Part shown: piece after piece, positions 26,041-32,374 of the stretch
Position numbering within the stretch: the first letter of the stretch is position 1
Layout of the letters: each line of letters begins with the position of its first letter
Origin: JAYENK01 sp034722035
GTDB lineage: Bacteria > Patescibacteriota > Patescibacteriia > Patescibacteriales > UBA12075
Assembly (NCBI GenBank): GCA_034722035.1
Contig: JAYENK010000021.1
Location: 1-47,802 of the forward strand
Direction of reading: 5' to 3'
DNA length: 47,802 nt
Program-made: the position numbers and the translations under genes
Notes under the pieces: generated by a model
What the model saw: the letters and a program-made list of their open reading frames with translations, nothing else
What the model was told of the DNA's origin: nothing
Databases searched by the model: none

Positions 26041-27653
26041 TGAATTTAGGAAATATGACATATAATTATCGTCCAATCGTATTGGTGATACTTGATGGTT
26101 GGGGTGAATGGGATACCAAGATGGGTAATCCGGTGTCTTGCGCGCTATTGCCAACAATTGACGAACTTGACCAATACTATCCAAAAATTTTAATCGAAGC
26201 ATCTAGTTTGGCTGTTGGTTTGCCCTGGGGTGTTTTTGGTAATTCCGAAGTTGGGCATCAAACAATCGGTTCGGGGCAGATTATTTATCATTATTTGCCA
26301 ACAATCATTGCGGCAATTCAAAGTCGTCGTTTTTTTAATGATGAAACTTTATTATCTGCAATTAAGCATGTTAAAAAATATGATTCTGCTTTGCACTTAA
26401 TTGGATTATTGTCTGACGGTGGCGTGCATTCGCATGTTGATCACCTCTACGCGCTTTTACAATTAGCCAAAGAACAAGGACTGAATAAAGTGTACATTCA
26501 CGCGCTTATGGACGGCCGGGATACGCCACCGCATGAAGGTAAGCGCTTTATTGAGGAATTGACAATACAGATAAACAAAATTGGCGTTGGACATTTGGCT
26601 ACGATGGTTGGGCGCTACTATACAATGGATCGTAATTGTAATTATGATCGAGTGGAAAAAGGTCTGCTTGCTTGTATGCAAGGAGAGGGAATAAAGACGT
26701 CCGATCCTTTGGGCGAACTAGACAAACAATATAACGACAAAAAGACCGATGAGTATATTGAGCCAGTTGTGCTTACGGGGCCAGACTCCAATCCGATTGG
26801 ACTAATCCAAGAAAACGATGCTTTAATTAATTTTAATTTTCGGGCGGACCGGGCGCGCCAAATTTCATATGCTATTACCGGTCAAGTTAAAGACAAGCTG
26901 GGGAACTTAGTTATGCCGGATAATTTGTTTTATATCGGTTTTAGTAAATATGCTGACGATTTGGATGTGCCGGCTGTGTTCAGTCCACAGAAAATTACTA
27001 CCAGAGTGGGCGAGATTCTTTCCAGAAAAAACAAAAAACAGCTTAGGATTGCAGAGACAGAAAAATTCGCTCATGTTACATATTTTTTTAATGGTGGTTT
27101 ATCCGATCCTTTTCCAGGCGAAGAGAGAATTTTTGTTCCCTCCAAAAATGTCAAATCCTATGCCACTATTCCGGAGATGAGCGCTCCTGAAGTTACAAAA
27201 AAACTATTAGAAGCAATTAATTCCAATAAATATGATTTTATTTTGGTAAATTATGCAAACACAGATATGGTGGGGCATACGGGCGATTTTAAAGCCGGCG
27301 TTAAGACACTCGAAATTGTGGATATTGAGCTTAAAAAGGTAATTAAGGCAACGCTTGCTTTAAATGGGTGCCTTTTAATTACGGCTGATCATGGTAATAT
27401 TGAGGAAATGCTTAATCTCGAAACAGGAGAAATTGATACACAGCATTCGACTAATCCGGTTCCTTTTCGTCTTGTGGCAAAGGACTTTCGCTTCAAAGAA
27501 CCGGTTGAAAATCAATCCAAAGAAATAAAAGGGATGTTGGCTGATATTGCGGCGACTATTTTGGATTTATTTAATATAAAAAAACCGACCAACATGGTCG
27601 GAGAAACTTTGTTGGACCGATTTAAAAATAATCTGTATGATCCACATTTGTAG
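26040..27653 (+). CDS. gpmI: 2,3-bisphosphoglycerate-independent phosphoglycerate mutase
   Basis: Glycolytic enzyme that interconverts 3- and 2-phosphoglycerate using two Mn ions and a phosphoserine. The 537-aa protein shows IVLVILDGWGEWDTKMGN, the nucleophile serine in FGNSEVGHQTIGSGQ, HALMDGRDTPP, GRYYTMDRNCNYDRV and, in the C-terminal phosphatase-like half, DMVGHTGDF, ADHGNIEEML and HSTNPVPF, so both metal sites are complete. The ATG at 26040 overlaps the preceding stop by one base (TAATG), implying coupled translation. ATG 26055, 5 codons on, is an alternative. Confidence 0.95.
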   Translation: MNLGNMTYNYRPIVLVILDGWGEWDTKMGNPVSCALLPTIDELDQYYPKILIEASSLAVGLPWGVFGNSEVGHQTIGSGQIIYHYLPTIIAAIQSRRFFNDETLLSAIKHVKKYDSALHLIGLLSDGGVHSHVDHLYALLQLAKEQGLNKVYIHALMDGRDTPPHEGKRFIEELTIQINKIGVGHLATMVGRYYTMDRNCNYDRVEKGLLACMQGEGIKTSDPLGELDKQYNDKKTDEYIEPVVLTGPDSNPIGLIQENDALINFNFRADRARQISYAITGQVKDKLGNLVMPDNLFYIGFSKYADDLDVPAVFSPQKITTRVGEILSRKNKKQLRIAETEKFAHVTYFFNGGLSDPFPGEERIFVPSKNVKSYATIPEMSAPEVTKKLLEAINSNKYDFILVNYANTDMVGHTGDFKAGVKTLEIVDIELKKVIKATLALNGCLLITADHGNIEEMLNLETGEIDTQHSTNPVPFRLVAKDFRFKEPVENQSKEIKGMLADIAATILDLFNIKKPTNMVGETLLDRFKNNLYDPHL

Positions 27654-27655
27654 TT

Positions 27656-27679
27656 GTGGATTTGCGTAAGCGAATCCAC
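27656..27679. terminator. Hairpin between convergent gpmI and ferredoxin genes
   Basis: GTGGATTTGC (27656-27665) pairs with GCGAATCCAC (27670-27679), 10 pairs including one G-U, closed by a GTAA loop of GNRA type. No long T-run follows on either strand, so it may be a weak terminator or a 3'-end stabiliser. It touches the ferredoxin stop codon. Confidence 0.5.
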
Positions 27680-27858
27680 TATTCTTCAACAAAAATCGCT
27701 TCAACCGGACATTCATCAGCGGACTTCATAGCACAATCGCTTTTTCCATTGTTAATTACTTCGGATTTACCATTAGTATTTAGCTTAAAAGTGTTTGAGC
27801 AAATTTCCGTACAGCGGCCGCAGCCAATGCATTTGTCTTGATCAATGGTAATTTTCAT
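27679..27858 (-). CDS. Small [4Fe-4S] ferredoxin (59 aa)
   Basis: A short gene on the minus strand, ATG at 27858 and TAG at 27681-27679. The protein starts MKITIDQDKCIGCGRCTEIC and ends SADECPVEAIFVEE. Cys10, Cys13, Cys16 and Cys50 (followed by Pro) are the four cluster ligands of a single-cluster ferredoxin. Cys20 and Cys42 sit where such proteins, as in Pyrococcus or Thermotoga, have a disulfide pair. It would carry single electrons at low potential. One possible use is supplying the radical-SAM activase NrdG encoded 3 kb away; that link is inference. It has its own putative promoter and converges with gpmI. Confidence 0.93.
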   Translation of the reverse strand: MKITIDQDKCIGCGRCTEICSNTFKLNTNGKSEVINNGKSDCAMKSADECPVEAIFVEE

Positions 27859-27892
27859 ATGATTTATAATTAATAATTTATTTTATATTTTA

Positions 27893-27921
27893 ATTTTATC
27901 ATAAAAGATGAAAAAAGTGAA
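27893..27921 (-). promoter_or_regulatory. Promoter for the ferredoxin gene
   Basis: On the minus strand TTCACT (27921-27916), 17-base spacer, TAAAAT (27898-27893), about 35 bases before the ATG at 27858. Confidence 0.45.
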
Positions 27922-27932
27922 TACAGGGGTAC

Positions 27933-27941
27933 TTATCCACA
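27933..27941 (+). promoter_or_regulatory. Single DnaA-box-like sequence upstream of the nrd operon
   Basis: TTATCCACA (27933-27941) is identical to the strict DnaA box consensus. In some bacteria DnaA regulates ribonucleotide reductase genes. A single 9-mer may be chance in 48 kb, so the call is weak. Confidence 0.25.
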
Positions 27942-28024
27942 AAAAATAAACTTGTAAAAATTTTGAATAATGCTATCCTGAAAGCCGGGAAAATGAGACA
28001 CTAAAATTAGTGAACATTTAGGTC

Positions 28025-28052
28025 TTGACAAAACTATATGTTGTGGTATATT
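28025..28052 (+). promoter_or_regulatory. Promoter of the nrdR-nrdD-nrdG operon
   Basis: TTGACA (28025-28030), a 16-base spacer and TATATT (28047-28052). The spacer is exactly the first NrdR box, so repressor binding would block RNA polymerase directly. The start would be near 28059, giving a leader of about 115 bases. Confidence 0.7.
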
Positions 28053-28079
28053 GTAAATATGAGATACAAAATGTAGTGG
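28031..28079 (+). promoter_or_regulatory. Two tandem NrdR boxes
   Basis: AAACTATATGTTGTGG (28031-28046) and ATACAAAATGTAGTGG (28064-28079) both fit the NrdR operator pattern (acaCwAtATaTwGTgt), keeping the central C-w-A...T-w-G-T positions. Starts are 33 bases apart, about three helical turns, as in known tandem NrdR sites. The first fills the promoter spacer and the second lies just past the start site. The repressor gene itself is the first gene downstream, so the operon is very probably autoregulated by dNTP/ATP state. Confidence 0.75.
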
Positions 28080-28090
28080 AAGGAGAGATT

Positions 28091-28159
28091 TTGAAACACC
28101 AGAAAGAGTCCCTTTACGAACGGAAACTTTGTAAGACATGGTGTTTTTTTATTGCCTAA
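28091..28159 (+). CDS. Possible 22-codon leader ORF before nrdR
   Basis: TTG at 28091 has an ideal ribosome binding site (AAGGAG 28080-28085, 5-base spacing) and opens a 22-codon frame ending TAA at 28157-28159: MKHQKESLYERKLCKTWCFF then IA. Strong ribosome binding sites are rare in this window, which argues against chance. The last codons (Cys, Lys, Thr, Trp, Cys, Phe, Phe) run through the second arm of a terminator-like hairpin. This is the layout of a translational attenuator; the model is inferred and unproven. Confidence 0.35.
   Translation: MKHQKESLYERKLCKTWCFFIA
28094..28150 (+). terminator. Terminator-like hairpin in the nrdR leader
   Basis: AAACACCA (28094-28101) pairs with TGGTGTTT (28139-28146), followed by TTTT. 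The long interior can form a second small stem (AAAG/CTTT, TCC/GGA). It sits between the promoter and nrdR (ATG 28175), so it would cut off the operon unless prevented, and it overlaps the leader ORF. Confidence 0.45.
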
Positions 28160-28174
28160 AAATGAAATATATTT

Positions 28175-28639
28175 ATGAAATGCCCAATTTGTTTATATCA
28201 AGATACAAAAGTAGTTGATTCAAGGGTAGCGGTTGACGGCTATTCTATTCGCCGCCGCCGCGAATGCTTAAAATGCAATTTTCGTTTTTCCACTTATGAA
28301 GAAATGGAAATATTGGATTTAACAATTATCAAACGAGACGGACGAAAGGAAATGTATAATCGAGAAAAGTTGGTTAAGGGCTTAAAAAGATCTTTGGAAA
28401 AACGTCCGGTTGATGAAGAAAAATTTAAAAAGTTATTAAATTCAATTGAACGAGATTTACAGTCTTTGCGCAAGAACGAGATAGATAGCCTGAAAATCGG
28501 TAAAATAATAATGAAGAATTTAAAAAAAGTTGATAAAATCGCTTTTATCCGCTTTGCTAGTGTATATCAACAATTTGAAGATGTGGAAGCTTTTCAAAAA
28601 GAACTTAGCAAGTTATTAAAAAGTAAAAAAATTAAATAA
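28175..28639 (+). CDS. nrdR: Transcriptional repressor NrdR
   Basis: A 154-aa repressor of ribonucleotide reductase genes. It has an N-terminal zinc ribbon (Cys3, Cys6, Cys31, Cys34; MKCPICLYQDTKVVDSR and ECLKCNFRFSTYE) with the DNA-contacting RRRRE segment, then an ATP-cone (about 45-135) that senses ATP/dATP. KIAFIRFASVYQQFEDVEAF is the normal C-terminal signature. It leads the operon with nrdD 2 bases after its stop. Two matching operators overlap the promoter, supporting autoregulation. Confidence 0.96.
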   Translation: MKCPICLYQDTKVVDSRVAVDGYSIRRRRECLKCNFRFSTYEEMEILDLTIIKRDGRKEMYNREKLVKGLKRSLEKRPVDEEKFKKLLNSIERDLQSLRKNEIDSLKIGKIIMKNLKKVDKIAFIRFASVYQQFEDVEAFQKELSKLLKSKKIK

Positions 28640-28641
28640 TT

Positions 28642-30783
28642 ATGTCCAAAACTATAACTCAGCTTAGAAAACGTAACGGCAAAATCGTTGATTTTGATCA
28701 AGCTAAAATTAAAAAAGCCATTCTGAAAGCAACCGAGGCGGTTGGACAGACCGATGAACACAAAGCGAACAAGTTTAGCGAAGAGGTTTCGCGACAGATT
28801 GAGAAAAAATTTCATTCTCGTTCTATCCCGGCAGTTGAGGAAATTCAAGATATAGTAGAAGAAGTATTAATCGCTAATCGTGAAATTAAAATTGCTAAAA
28901 CATACATTCTCTATCGTGATCAACGAGCGCGTCTTCGTGACATGAAGAGCATGGTAAATTCGGTTGATATGATGGATGAGTATCTCAAACAATCCGATTG
29001 GCGCATCAAGGAGAACTCTAACATGAGCTATAGTTTGCAAGGGCTTAATAATCACTTGGCCTCAATCATTTCTTCCAACTATTGGTTGAACCGGGTTTAT
29101 ACTGCCAATATTCGTGATGCTCATCAAAATGGTGATATTCATATTCACGATTTACAGCTCTTAGCGGCTTATTGTGCTGGTTGGGATCTTAAAGATCTTT
29201 TGTTGAGAGGTTTTGGCGGAGTGAATGGCAAGGTTGAATCCAAACCGGCAAAACATTTTCGTACCGCTCTGGGGCAAATTATTAATTTTTTCTATACTTT
29301 GCAGGGTGAGGTGGCCGGCGCCGAAGCATTTTCCAGTTTTGATACATATTTAGCTCCTTTTATCCGTTATGACAATTTAACTTACGATGAAGTTAAACAG
29401 GGGATGCAAGAATTTCTTTTTAATATTAATGTACCAACCAGGGTTGGTTTTCAAACTCCTTTTACCAATATTACCTTAGATATTGTCACCACCGGATCTT
29501 TGGCGGATGAACACGCGGTAGTTGGCGGTAAGGTAATGCCGGAAAAATATAAGGAATTCCAAAAAGAAATGGATATGTTTAATTCGGCTTTTACCGAGGT
29601 AATGATGGAGGGAGATTCCAAAGGAAGAATATTTACTTTTCCGATTCCGACATATAATATTACCGAAGATTTTGACTGGGATGCTCCGGTTTCCAAAAAG
29701 ATTTTTGAAATGACAGCTAAATATGGCATCCCTTATTTTTCAAATTTTATTAATTCTGACATGAGTCCGGACGATGCCCGCTCGATGTGTTGCCGTTTGC
29801 GTTTGGATAATCGCGAGCTTAAGAAACGAGGCGGTGGTTTATTTGGCGCCAATCCTTTAACCGGTTCGATCGGTGTAGTAACAATCAATTTGCCCCGTAT
29901 TGGTTATTTATCAGCAACAAAAGAAGAGTTTTTTGAAAGATTAATAAATTTAATGCAAATTGCCAAAGAGAGCCTGGAAACCAAGCGCAAAGTGCTTGAA
30001 GATTTAACCGAATCCGGTCTGTATCCATATGCCAAGCATTATTTATCAACCGTGTATGAACGTTTTGGTCAATGTTGGAAAAATCACTTTTCCACTATTG
30101 GTATAATCGGGCTTAATGAAGCACTTTTGAATTTTAAACCGATTGCCAATGACATAGCTTCTCCGGCCGGTAAAGAGTTTGCCATCGAGCTTCTTGATTT
30201 TATGCGAGATAAAATAATGGATTATCAAAATGATACTAATAATCTGTATAACCTGGAAGCGACTCCGGCTGAAGGCACTACCAGGCGTTTATCTCGTCTT
30301 GATGTTGAACGTTATCCCGATATAATTGTAGCGAATCAAGATGCATACAAAAGCGGAAAAGCCTCGCCATATTATACCAATTCTAGCCAGTTACCGGTTA
30401 ATCATACTGATGATTTGTTCACCGCGCTTGATTTGCAGGATGATATTCAAGTTAAGTATACCGGTGGTACGGTTTTGCATGGATACTTGGGCGAAGCCAT
30501 GCCTTCAGCCGAATCAGTCAAGAAATTGGTCAAGCGAATTTCTTATAATTATAAAATGCCATACTTTACTATTACTCCGACTTTTTCGATTTGTCCCAAA
30601 CATGGATACTTATTTGGTGAACATCGTTATTGTCCAAAATGCGATGAAGAGATTGGCTATATTGACAATGACAGTGACGTGGTCAAAGATCGTGTTGTAG
30701 TTGATACAGTTAAGATTAAGCCAATTGTAAGCGAGCAAGAAATGGAGGATATTGAAAGAGATTTGATTGAGTCAATCGCGTAA
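28642..30783 (+). CDS. nrdD: Anaerobic (class III) ribonucleotide reductase, main chain lacking the glycyl-radical end
   Basis: Reduces ribonucleotides to deoxyribonucleotides without oxygen. The 713-aa chain starts with an ATP-cone (about 5-95; QLRKRNGKIVDFD), the allosteric site. The ten-stranded barrel follows, with the family blocks YCAGWDL, NVPTRVGFQTPFTNITLDI, SMCCRLRLDN and GSIGVVTINLPRIG; a Cys in SMCCR is the likely thiyl radical site. Near the C-terminus a zinc site with two pairs of cysteines (SICPKHGY...RYCPKCDEE) is intact. The chain ends about 50 residues later without the RVxGY glycyl-radical motif that normally closes NrdD. That piece is encoded separately at 30832-30978, so the enzyme is split. 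Confidence 0.93.
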   Translation: MSKTITQLRKRNGKIVDFDQAKIKKAILKATEAVGQTDEHKANKFSEEVSRQIEKKFHSRSIPAVEEIQDIVEEVLIANREIKIAKTYILYRDQRARLRDMKSMVNSVDMMDEYLKQSDWRIKENSNMSYSLQGLNNHLASIISSNYWLNRVYTANIRDAHQNGDIHIHDLQLLAAYCAGWDLKDLLLRGFGGVNGKVESKPAKHFRTALGQIINFFYTLQGEVAGAEAFSSFDTYLAPFIRYDNLTYDEVKQGMQEFLFNINVPTRVGFQTPFTNITLDIVTTGSLADEHAVVGGKVMPEKYKEFQKEMDMFNSAFTEVMMEGDSKGRIFTFPIPTYNITEDFDWDAPVSKKIFEMTAKYGIPYFSNFINSDMSPDDARSMCCRLRLDNRELKKRGGGLFGANPLTGSIGVVTINLPRIGYLSATKEEFFERLINLMQIAKESLETKRKVLEDLTESGLYPYAKHYLSTVYERFGQCWKNHFSTIGIIGLNEALLNFKPIANDIASPAGKEFAIELLDFMRDKIMDYQNDTNNLYNLEATPAEGTTRRLSRLDVERYPDIIVANQDAYKSGKASPYYTNSSQLPVNHTDDLFTALDLQDDIQVKYTGGTVLHGYLGEAMPSAESVKKLVKRISYNYKMPYFTITPTFSICPKHGYLFGEHRYCPKCDEEIGYIDNDSDVVKDRVVVDTVKIKPIVSEQEMEDIERDLIESIA

Positions 30784-30831
30784 AATACCAATAAATTTTT
30801 TAAGATAATAATAAAAATAAGACAAAAAAAC

Positions 30832-30978
30832 ATGAGTCCAATCAAAGCAAAACGACAAGAGTGCGAAGTTTATAGCCGTGTAAACGGTTATTATCGCCCA
30901 ATTAGTCAATGGAATGACGCTAAAATAGCGGAGCATAAGCACCGCACGTCATTTCGAGTAGAAAATTCTTGCTGTTAA
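30832..30978 (+). CDS. Stand-alone glycyl-radical domain of NrdD (48 aa)
   Basis: ATG 30832 to TAA 30978. The peptide reads MSPIKAKRQECEVYSRVNGY and continues YRPISQWNDAKIAEHKHRTS to a Cys-Cys end. CEVYSRVxGYYRP..xWN..K..E is the C-terminal glycyl-radical segment of class III reductases of the NrdD family; the glycine in RVNGYY (Gly19) would carry the radical. In other bacteria it is fused to the catalytic chain, but here a stop and 48 bases intervene. It lies between nrdD and nrdG in the same operon. It could dock into the barrel like the GrcA spare part of pyruvate formate-lyase. Reading is certain; the split-enzyme role is a strong inference. Confidence 0.85.
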   Translation: MSPIKAKRQECEVYSRVNGYYRPISQWNDAKIAEHKHRTSFRVENSCC

Positions 30979-30999
30979 GTAAAAAATAAAAAAACGAGT

Positions 31000-31743
31000 A
31001 TGATAATTGGCGGTTTGCAAAAATTTAGTTTACTGGATTATCCGGAATATCTCTCCGCCATTATTTTTACTCAAGGCTGCAATTTTCGTTGCCAATTTTG
31101 TTACAACCCTATGTTTGTCTGGCCCGAAAAAGCCAAGACAGGTAAAATAACTGCGAAAAGTAATAATACGCAGGATCAAAAAGGTCATTCTCCTGTTAGC
31201 GAGGATGACCTTTTTGCGTTCCTTAAGACAAGGACAGGCAAACTGGACGCGCTTGTAATTACCGGCGGCGAACCGACTCTACATGCGGATTTACCGGATT
31301 TTATTGTAAAAATTAAAAAGTTGGGTTTCAAAATAAAATTAGATACCAACGGCACTAATCCCGAGATGGTTTCTCGTTTAATCGAGGAGCGTTTAATTGA
31401 TTATATTGCAATGGACATTAAAGCAACAGATTCTAAGCACGAAGCCACTGTTGGCGTTAAGGTTGATTTGAATAATATCAAGAAAAGTATTAAAATAATA
31501 ATGAAAAGTAGCTTGCCTTATGAGTTTAGAACAACGGTTGTTCCCGAATTGTTTGCTATAGAAGATGTAGCTGAAATTGGTCAAAGTATTAAGGGCGCGA
31601 GTAAATGGTATTTGCAAAAATTTCAAGCTGAAAGCGATTTAGTTAATCCTGATTTTGAAAAGCAAAAGAGCTTTACTAGCGAAGAAATGAAAGCAATGCG
31701 GGATAAAGGAAGAAAGTATGTTGATGTTTGTGAGGTGAGATGA
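31000..31743 (+). CDS. nrdG: Anaerobic ribonucleotide reductase activating protein (radical SAM)
   Basis: Radical-SAM activase that makes the glycyl radical on NrdD using S-adenosylmethionine and a [4Fe-4S] cluster. The 247-aa protein has the cluster motif CNFRCQFC (Cys27, Cys31, Cys34), the GGEPTL block and a KWYLQKFQ end. It is followed by a repeat-bearing spacer and a small membrane protein. A ~20-residue extra stretch (about 45-64) separates the cluster motif from the next conserved strand, and the DNA there forms a 16-bp hairpin (31177-31216), suggesting in-frame insertion of a palindromic element. Here the radical would be placed on the separate 48-aa peptide. Confidence 0.92.
   Translation: MIIGGLQKFSLLDYPEYLSAIIFTQGCNFRCQFCYNPMFVWPEKAKTGKITAKSNNTQDQKGHSPVSEDDLFAFLKTRTGKLDALVITGGEPTLHADLPDFIVKIKKLGFKIKLDTNGTNPEMVSRLIEERLIDYIAMDIKATDSKHEATVGVKVDLNNIKKSIKIIMKSSLPYEFRTTVVPELFAIEDVAEIGQSIKGASKWYLQKFQAESDLVNPDFEKQKSFTSEEMKAMRDKGRKYVDVCEVR
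31177..31216. repeat. Palindrome inside nrdG
   Basis: CAAAAAGGTCATTCTC (31177-31192) and GAGGATGACCTTTTTG (31201-31216) form a 16-pair stem (one G-U) with an 8-base loop. The arm GTCATTCTC is close to GTCATTCCC of the intergenic repeat at 32251-32313. It is translated in frame (about residues 60-73). Confidence 0.65.
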
Positions 31744-31745
31744 AT

Positions 31746-31799
31746 TCAATTAAGAATTAAAAATTAAGAATTAATCCCAATTATTCGGGAAAGAATTAT
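31746..31799. repeat. Intergenic repeat (family 2, second copy)
   Basis: TCAATTAAGAATTAAAAATT (31746-31765), then TTAATCCCAATTATTCGGGA and AAGAATTA. It resembles 20318-20360 closely, and its first 22 bases are identical to 39939-39960. It fills the whole gap between nrdG and the following ATG at 31800, so the downstream gene's start lies at the repeat end. Confidence 0.65.
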
Positions 31800-32180
31800 A
31801 TGGAGGAAGAAAAAAAAGATAAGCAAGAAGACAAGTTAATTAAAAAAACAGATTATCGTGATAATGACAATAATGCTTTAGAGGAAATTCAAAAGACCAA
31901 TAAGGAAATTTTAAAATTGACCAAAAAAATAAATAAATTTGTTTTTTGGCAAAAAGTTTTTAGTGTAATTAAACTTTTGATAATTATCATTCCTTTACTT
32001 TTGGCTTGGCGCTTCTTGGATGACTTTATGAGTGACCCTGGCGCAATGCTAAACAATCCTTGGTTTAGTACTTATGTCAATAATCTATTAGAAGCTATTG
32101 GAAAAAATATCGATCCAACCCAAATTAATATTGATACAAATAGTATTCCGGCTGAATATCAACACTTATTGAATAGGTAA
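31800..32180 (+). CDS. Small single-pass membrane protein, unknown
   Basis: A 126-aa protein of no family I recognise. The first ~50 residues are highly charged and helical (Lys/Glu/Asp/Asn), probably cytoplasmic. One membrane helix follows (SVIKLLIIIIPLLLAWRFL, about 58-77), then a ~50-residue polar tail that should be outside (MLNNPWFSTYVNNLLEAIGK). It begins at the end of a family 2 repeat and is closed by a strong terminator 17 bases after the stop. There is no ribosome binding site. Confidence 0.6.
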   Translation: MEEEKKDKQEDKLIKKTDYRDNDNNALEEIQKTNKEILKLTKKINKFVFWQKVFSVIKLLIIIIPLLLAWRFLDDFMSDPGAMLNNPWFSTYVNNLLEAIGKNIDPTQINIDTNSIPAEYQHLLNR

Positions 32181-32197
32181 AAAAGTATATCTCGTAG

Positions 32198-32224
32198 AGA
32201 CGCCCCACTGGGGCGTCTTTTTTG
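32198..32224 (+). terminator. Intrinsic terminator built on a GTAGAGACGC repeat
   Basis: AGACGCCCC (32198-32206), loop ACT, GGGGCGTCT (32210-32218), then a run of seven T counted from 32217. It is preceded by CGTAG, the left edge typical of the repeat family. It ends transcription from the nrd side. Confidence 0.85.
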
Positions 32225-32250
32225 TGTTTCTGCGCCAAACACCCATTTTT

Positions 32251-32313
32251 TTGTCATTCCCGGCCGAAGCTTACGAGTGAAACGAGTAAATGCTGAGGGG
32301 AAGGGAATGACAA
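32251..32313. repeat. GTCATTCCC-type palindromic repeat
   Basis: TTGTCATTCCC (32251-32261) pairs with GGGAATGACAA (32303-32313). Inside, AGC-TTAC and GTAA-A-TGCT form another stem around CGAGTGAAACGA. It lies between the terminator and the prfB promoter. Its arm resembles the in-frame palindrome in nrdG. Confidence 0.65.
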
Positions 32314-32320
32314 TATTTTT

Positions 32321-32348
32321 TTGGTAATATAGGATAATGTGATAGAAT
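32321..32348 (+). promoter_or_regulatory. Promoter for prfB
   Basis: TTGGTA (32321-32326), 16-base spacer, TAGAAT (32343-32348), 26 bases before the ATG at 32375. Confidence 0.4.
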
Positions 32349-32374
32349 TAAATATATAGTAAAAAGAATTATTT

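Noticed and set aside
27933..27941. Replication origin suggested by a DnaA box
   Set aside because: Only one exact box is present (ATATCCACA near 37370 is a single-mismatch match elsewhere); there is no cluster, no unwinding region pattern and no dnaA or dnaN gene nearby.
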